DNA from: Qipengyuania sp. YIM B01966
Lineage (GTDB): Bacteria > Pseudomonadota > Alphaproteobacteria > Sphingomonadales > Sphingomonadaceae
Length of the DNA stretch: 64,000 bases
Direction: 5' to 3'
Assembly (NCBI RefSeq): GCF_016461955.1
Contig: NZ_JADMNM010000006.1
Location: 62,001-126,000 of the forward strand
The notes under the pieces: generated by a model
What the model was told of the DNA's origin: nothing
Database searches by the model: none
What the model saw: only the letters and a program-made list of their open reading frames with translations
In this document: one piece after another, positions 60,077 to 64,000 of the stretch
Layout: every line of letters begins with the position of its first letter
How positions within the stretch are numbered: the stretch's first letter is position 1
Translations under genes and position numbers: made by a program

Positions 60077-61351
60077 TCACAGGCGCCAATCCACCAATGC
60101 CGGTTCAAGCACGCCTTTGAGATCGGCGAGATGGCCGCCGTCCGCCAACAAATCGCGCAGGCGGGCCGCCCCGTGCTCAAGATATTTCCGGTGTGGCACC
60201 GCCAGAAGCACGAGATCGTACCTGCCGCCGAGCGCCGCCGGATCGAGTTCTATACCATATTCATGCTGCGCTTCGGTAGCATCCGCATGGGGATCGTCTA
60301 CGACCACCGTGTGCCCTTTACCGCGCAAATCGGCGATAAGATCGGCCACCTTGCTGTTACGAAGATCCGGCACGTCCTCCTTGAACGTCAGGCCGAGGAC
60401 GAGGATGGTGCCGGTCTTCCCGTCACGCAGACGGTGCAGACAGTCCGCCACGTACCCAGCCATCGCATCGTTCACGTCCCGGCCCGCAAGGATGACCTTG
60501 GGGTCATGGCCCAATTCCTCGGCCCGGTGTGAAAGATAGTATGGATCGACGCCAATGCAGTGCCCCCCCACGAGGCCGGGCTCGAAGGGAAGGAAATTCC
60601 ACTTGGTCCGCGCTGCGGCGAGCACGTCCCAAACCGACAAGTCCATCCTGCCGAAGATCTGCGAGATCTCGTTCATGAAGGCGATGTTGATATCGCGCTG
60701 CGCATTCTCGATCACCTTGGCAGCTTCGGCTGCCTTGATCGATGCTGCGCGAAACACTCCGCCGCTGGTCACCCGCTCATAAAGCGTTGCAACCCGGTCG
60801 AGCGTTTCCGGATCCTCGGCCGAGACGACCTTCATGATTTTGTCGATCGTATGCTCGCGGTCGCCGGGATTAATCCGCTCGGGGCTATAGCCGAGAAAAA
60901 AGTCCCGCCCGCGAACAAGGCCGCTCTTGCGCTCGAGGAGTGGCCCGCAAATGTCCTCGGTGACGCCTGGATAGACAGTGCTTTCATAGATCACGACCGG
61001 TTTCCGGCCCCTTTCGACAGCGTCACGCAGGAATCCGGCGACGGTCCGCGAAGCCGCCTCGACAATCGACAAATCGGGGCGGTTCTCCGGGTCAATCGGA
61101 GTCGGCACGGTGACGATGTAAAAGTCGGACGGTGGCACTTGGGCGGGATCGTCGGTCAGGAGAAGCGGGGATGCTGCCAGCGTTGCGCTATCGACCTCAT
61201 GCGTGCGATCCCGGCCGTCGCGCAACTCGGCGACCCGTCCCTGGTCAACATCGAAACCGACCGTAGCGCCGTGCTTCGCGAGCGCCACGGCAAGCGGGAG
61301 CCCGACATACCCAAGGCCAATCACGACCGCGGAACATTCTGTGGCTTGCAT
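60077..61351 (-). CDS. Nucleotide sugar dehydrogenase (TviB/WbpO type)
   Basis: An NAD-dependent UDP-sugar 6-dehydrogenase of 424 residues. AVVIGLGYVGLPLAVALAKHG is the NAD site, VTVPTPIDPENRPDLS and YESTVYPGVTEDICGP follow, and FEPGLVGGHCIGVDPYYLS is the catalytic-cysteine motif typical of UDP-GlcNAc/GalNAc dehydrogenases rather than of Ugd or WecC. I start at MQATECSAVVIGLG. The epimerase follows on the same strand. The exact substrate is uncertain. Confidence 0.9.
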   Translation of the reverse strand: MQATECSAVVIGLGYVGLPLAVALAKHGATVGFDVDQGRVAELRDGRDRTHEVDSATLAASPLLLTDDPAQVPPSDFYIVTVPTPIDPENRPDLSIVEAASRTVAGFLRDAVERGRKPVVIYESTVYPGVTEDICGPLLERKSGLVRGRDFFLGYSPERINPGDREHTIDKIMKVVSAEDPETLDRVATLYERVTSGGVFRAASIKAAEAAKVIENAQRDINIAFMNEISQIFGRMDLSVWDVLAAARTKWNFLPFEPGLVGGHCIGVDPYYLSHRAEELGHDPKVILAGRDVNDAMAGYVADCLHRLRDGKTGTILVLGLTFKEDVPDLRNSKVADLIADLRGKGHTVVVDDPHADATEAQHEYGIELDPAALGGRYDLVLLAVPHRKYLEHGAARLRDLLADGGHLADLKGVLEPALVDWRL

Positions 61352-61467
61352 AAAGAGAGGTCCAACCGCCAAGAGAGGCCCGACGCCCTTAGAGACCGCG
61401 GCATACACTATCAACCTTCGCCATGAGGCGCTGGCCCGGGGCTAGGTTGATCGCTAGGGAGGCGCAG

Positions 61468-62061
61468 GTGAAACGTCTTTTCGATATAGTTGTCTCGCTG
61501 GTCGGGCTGATCCTCCTGTCGCCGTTAATGATGGTCGTGGCTGCGATCGTCCTGGCACGATTTGGCCGGCCGATATTGTTCCGGCAAACGCGACCTGGCT
61601 TGAACGCGCGGCCGTTCGAGATGATCAAATTCCGAACGATGACCGATGAGCGGGATGCGGACGGTGCGCTGCTTCCCGATGCGGACCGGTTGCCCCCGAC
61701 CGGGCAATGGCTGCGCGCTGCCAGCCTTGATGAGCTCCCGGAACTGTGGAACGTGATCAAGGGAGACATGAGCTTGGTGGGCCCACGACCTCTCCTGATG
61801 TCCTACCTGTCTCTGTACTCCGCCCGCCAAGCAAGGCGGCACGAGGTACGGCCGGGGCTGACCGGTTGGGCCCAGGTGAACGGGCGCAACAGTCTGGATT
61901 GGGACAGTCGACTCGAGGCCGATGTTTGGTATGTCGAGAACCGCACATTCATGCTCGATCTGCGCATTCTTATGAAGACCGTTGTGGCTGTCGTGCGGCG
62001 CCAGGGCATTTCCGCGGAAGGGGAAGCAACAATGGCCCGGTTCGAGGGAAGCGGCGGGTGA
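61468..62061 (+). CDS. Sugar transferase (PglC/WcaJ-type phosphoglycosyl transferase)
   Basis: A monotopic phosphoglycosyl transferase of 197 residues that starts a glycan on undecaprenyl phosphate. VKRLFDIVVSLVGLILLSPL is the N-terminal re-entrant membrane helix, followed by ILFRQTRPGLNARPFEMIKF, LDELPELWNVIKGDMSLVGP and the RPGLTGWAQVNGRN motif. A strong AGGGAGG site five bases before a GTG decides the start. It overlaps the PglD-like gene by four bases. The short length points to the PglC class. Confidence 0.92.
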   Translation: MKRLFDIVVSLVGLILLSPLMMVVAAIVLARFGRPILFRQTRPGLNARPFEMIKFRTMTDERDADGALLPDADRLPPTGQWLRAASLDELPELWNVIKGDMSLVGPRPLLMSYLSLYSARQARRHEVRPGLTGWAQVNGRNSLDWDSRLEADVWYVENRTFMLDLRILMKTVVAVVRRQGISAEGEATMARFEGSGG

Positions 62062-62699
62062 GCGCTGCTGACGGCGGTCGATCCACATACGCCGTGTACG
62101 GCACTGGCGGATGTGCGCGAGGGATCATGCCTCTTGTGCGCTCCGCGTTCCCTGCCGCTGACCATGTCTTCGTCGACGATCATGACACAGAAGGGTGGAT
62201 CAACGGTACGGCGGTTATCGGGTTTAACAGGTTGGCCGAAACCGAACGGGCCGCCGCCTTGATCGCCGTTGCTGCACCGGCGACACGCCGCATGTTGGTC
62301 GAACGCTGTCGTTCTGCGGGCATCTCATTCTTCGGCGTAACGGCGATCGATCTGTTCATCATGGACGATGTGACTTGGGGCGAAGGCTGTGTTTTCTCAC
62401 CGCGGGTCACACTGACCAGCAATATTCGCATCGGGGCGCATTTTCACTGTAATCTCCACTCTTACGTCGAGCACGATTGCCACATTGGTGACTTCGTGAC
62501 GTTTGGTCCGGGCGTGCGATGCAACGGCAACGTCACGATCGGTGACGCCGCCTATATCGGTAGCGGCGCAATGATCCGGCAAGGCATCACGATTGGCGCC
62601 GGCGCGGTGGTGGGCATGGGAGCTGTAGTCGTCCGCGACGTGCCTCCAGGCGCAACCGTTGCTGGCAATCCAGCACGTCTGCTGGCGCCGTCGCGCTAG
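62058..62699 (+). CDS. PglD-like sugar acetyltransferase
   Basis: A 213-residue acetyltransferase with an N-terminal Rossmann-like domain (STYAVYGTGGCARGIMPLV) and a C-terminal left-handed beta helix of hexapeptide repeats (IGDFVTFGPGVRCNGNVTIG, YIGSGAMIRQGITIGAGA). The same build is seen in PglD, which acetylates UDP-4-amino-sugars. The histidine in VEHDCHIG is the usual catalytic position. It starts with GTG inside the sugar transferase stop, and its stop shares CTAG with the aminotransferase gene. Confidence 0.88.
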   Translation: MSAADGGRSTYAVYGTGGCARGIMPLVRSAFPAADHVFVDDHDTEGWINGTAVIGFNRLAETERAAALIAVAAPATRRMLVERCRSAGISFFGVTAIDLFIMDDVTWGEGCVFSPRVTLTSNIRIGAHFHCNLHSYVEHDCHIGDFVTFGPGVRCNGNVTIGDAAYIGSGAMIRQGITIGAGAVVGMGAVVVRDVPPGATVAGNPARLLAPSR

Positions 62700-63874
62700 G
62701 CACTGGCCTCGCGGATCACGTCGCGTACGGTCTCGGCAATCCGGTCCACTTCTTCATCGGTCAGGTTCGGGTGCGTTAGGAACATCAAGCTGGTCTCCCC
62801 CAGCCTCGCAGCGTTAGGCAGCCTGTCGACGGGCCGCCACTGCGTGTCGGCAAACGCACGTTCGAGATATACTTCCGAACAGCTCCCATGGAAGATGGGT
62901 GCTCCTCGGTCAGTTGCCTCGGCGACTATCCTGTCGCGCGTCCAGCCCTCTTTCAAACCGTCGGTTTCGACAAATGCATACAAGCGGTAAAAGGCGTGTT
63001 CAAAGCCCGCGCCTGGCAGCGGGACCCGCACGGCGTGCGGCAGTGCGTTCAATGCATCGACATAGCGCATGGCGATCGCGCGCCGCCGGTCATGCCATTC
63101 AGACATCCTGCGTAACTGAATCCGTCCCAGCGCGGCCTGTATCTCGAGCATTCGCCAGTTCGTCCCGAAACTTTCGTGAAGCCAGCGGAAGCCGGGGGGG
63201 TGGTCGCGGTTATACACGGCGTCCCAACTCTTGCCATGATCCTTGTAGGACCACATACGGTTCCACAGGGTTTCATCGTTGCAAGTGACCATGCCACCCT
63301 CTCCGCCGGTGGTCATGATCTTGTCCTGACAAAACGACCAGGCTCCGGCTTCACCGAAACTGCCGACGGAGCGCCCGCCAATCCGCGCTCCATGAGCCTG
63401 AGCGCAATCCTCAATAACCACGAAATCGTGCTGCTCGGCCAAGGAAACGATTCCAGGCATGTCGCAAGGCCAACCGGCCAGGTGCACCGGAATTATTGCC
63501 CTGGTGCGATCCGTCACGACGGCCGCAATCGTTTCGGGTGAGATATTACCACTGTCCCGGTCGACGTCAGCAAAGACGGGGGTGGCCCCTGCATTGACCA
63601 CACAAGACACCGAGGCGATGAAGGTCCGCGGCGCAACGATAACCTCATCGCCCGGTCCAATACCGCACCCCTGCAGGGCAAGGTCGAGCGCAAGTGTTCC
63701 GTTCGCTACTGCAACGGCGTGATGTGTGCCGCAGAACGCCGCGAATTCTCGTTCAAACTCGCGCCCCTCGGACCCAGTCCAGTAATTCACCTTCCCCGAC
63801 CGCAGAACATCAGCCGCGGCCGCGACCTGCTCCTCGTCGAAAACCGGCCACGGAGACAAAGGAAGATTTAGCAT
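62696..63874 (-). CDS. DegT/DnrJ/EryC1-family aminotransferase (PglE-like)
   Basis: A PLP-dependent sugar aminotransferase of 392 residues. GTHHAVAVANGTLALDLALQ, VIEDCAQAHGARIGG and AWSFCQDKIMTTGGEGGMV (Schiff-base lysine) are the family motifs. It would put an amino group on a 4-keto sugar, supplying the PglD-like enzyme. PglC-, PglD- and PglE-like genes together suggest a bacillosamine-like sugar, but the PglF dehydratase is not in the window. About 125 bases to the right edge hold no gene I can support. Confidence 0.9.
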   Translation of the reverse strand: MLNLPLSPWPVFDEEQVAAAADVLRSGKVNYWTGSEGREFEREFAAFCGTHHAVAVANGTLALDLALQGCGIGPGDEVIVAPRTFIASVSCVVNAGATPVFADVDRDSGNISPETIAAVVTDRTRAIIPVHLAGWPCDMPGIVSLAEQHDFVVIEDCAQAHGARIGGRSVGSFGEAGAWSFCQDKIMTTGGEGGMVTCNDETLWNRMWSYKDHGKSWDAVYNRDHPPGFRWLHESFGTNWRMLEIQAALGRIQLRRMSEWHDRRRAIAMRYVDALNALPHAVRVPLPGAGFEHAFYRLYAFVETDGLKEGWTRDRIVAEATDRGAPIFHGSCSEVYLERAFADTQWRPVDRLPNAARLGETSLMFLTHPNLTDEEVDRIAETVRDVIREASA

Positions 63875-64000
63875 CGGAACTGTGCGTCCAGTGTCGGCGT
63901 GGGAAATTAGACCTTTGGTTGCGCCGCGCCGACCGAGGCCCTAGTTGCGCGGGTCACATGGGTCATCGCACTATCCTCGTCAACGCTTCTTACGGACCCT

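Overview
The window is GC-rich chromosomal DNA from an alphaproteobacterium, most likely a member of the Sphingomonadales. Three things point there: the gene order aroE-maf-ppsR | hemE-hemJ-rho ... mnmE-mnmG-rsmG-parA-parB, which in Caulobacter and relatives brackets the replication origin; alphaproteobacterial families such as TrcR (DUF1013), CarD, DUF1192, a DUF6489-like protein and a Suv3-type helicase; and GANTC and CtrA-type sites in intergenic DNA. All genes look chromosomal. I see no rRNA, tRNA, IS element, prophage or CRISPR array.

Layout. (1) 1-13.5 kb is the origin and partition domain. A 342-bp gene-free gap between the diverging ppsR and hemE carries DnaA-box-like 9-mers, GANTC sites and an AT-rich end, and is the best oriC candidate. 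Three parS sites lie 7-9.6 kb away, in and around mnmG-rsmG, just before parAB. Between them are heme genes (hemE, hemJ), rho, a BLUF photoreceptor paired with a small NTPase, a dienelactone hydrolase/NTF2 pair and the tRNA-modification gene mnmE. (2) 13.5-18.8 kb is a compact surface-structure locus: a DUF4402 pilin-like protein, a periplasmic chaperone, a large usher-like outer-membrane protein and a convergent glycine-zipper protein. Three intergenic boxes here resemble CtrA sites. (3) 18.9-28.9 kb is housekeeping: fRMsr, a sorbosone-dehydrogenase-like protein, a DUF815 ATPase, an acyl-CoA dehydrogenase, a Sua5-type synthase, CarD, ferredoxin, an S4 protein and a Suv3-like helicase. (4) 29-35.4 kb holds an M23 peptidase behind a perfect CtrA box, hemB, tandem GNATs, a gamma-carbonic anhydrase, DUF167, pirin, a YoaK family protein and a truncated globin. 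(5) 35.5-40.8 kb carries a DNA ligase/exonuclease repair pair and clpA.

(6) 41-44.2 kb is the most specific functional unit: a PlcP-like metallophosphoesterase overlapping an Agt/SqdX-like glycosyltransferase, with Pho-box-like repeats upstream. This is the arrangement expected for replacing phospholipids with glycolipids during phosphate starvation. (7) 44.3-54.8 kb has trcR, an acyl-CoA synthetase, a second M23 peptidase, proA-nadD-rsfS-rlmH, an EnvC-like factor, ctpA, dsbB and coq7. The gap between the second M23 gene and proA contains six GANTC sites in 169 bp. (8) 54.9-64 kb is a surface-polysaccharide locus: wecB, wecC, two GalE/CapI-type epimerases, a TviB/WbpO-type dehydrogenase, a PglC-type phosphoglycosyl transferase, a PglD-like acetyltransferase and a PglE-like aminotransferase. 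It probably continues beyond the right edge.

The strongest leads are the oriC/parS domain, the putative CtrA control of a reduced chaperone-usher locus and a cell-wall hydrolase, the plcP-agt unit, and the GANTC-dense promoter. All functional assignments come from reading motifs and context; no database search was run.
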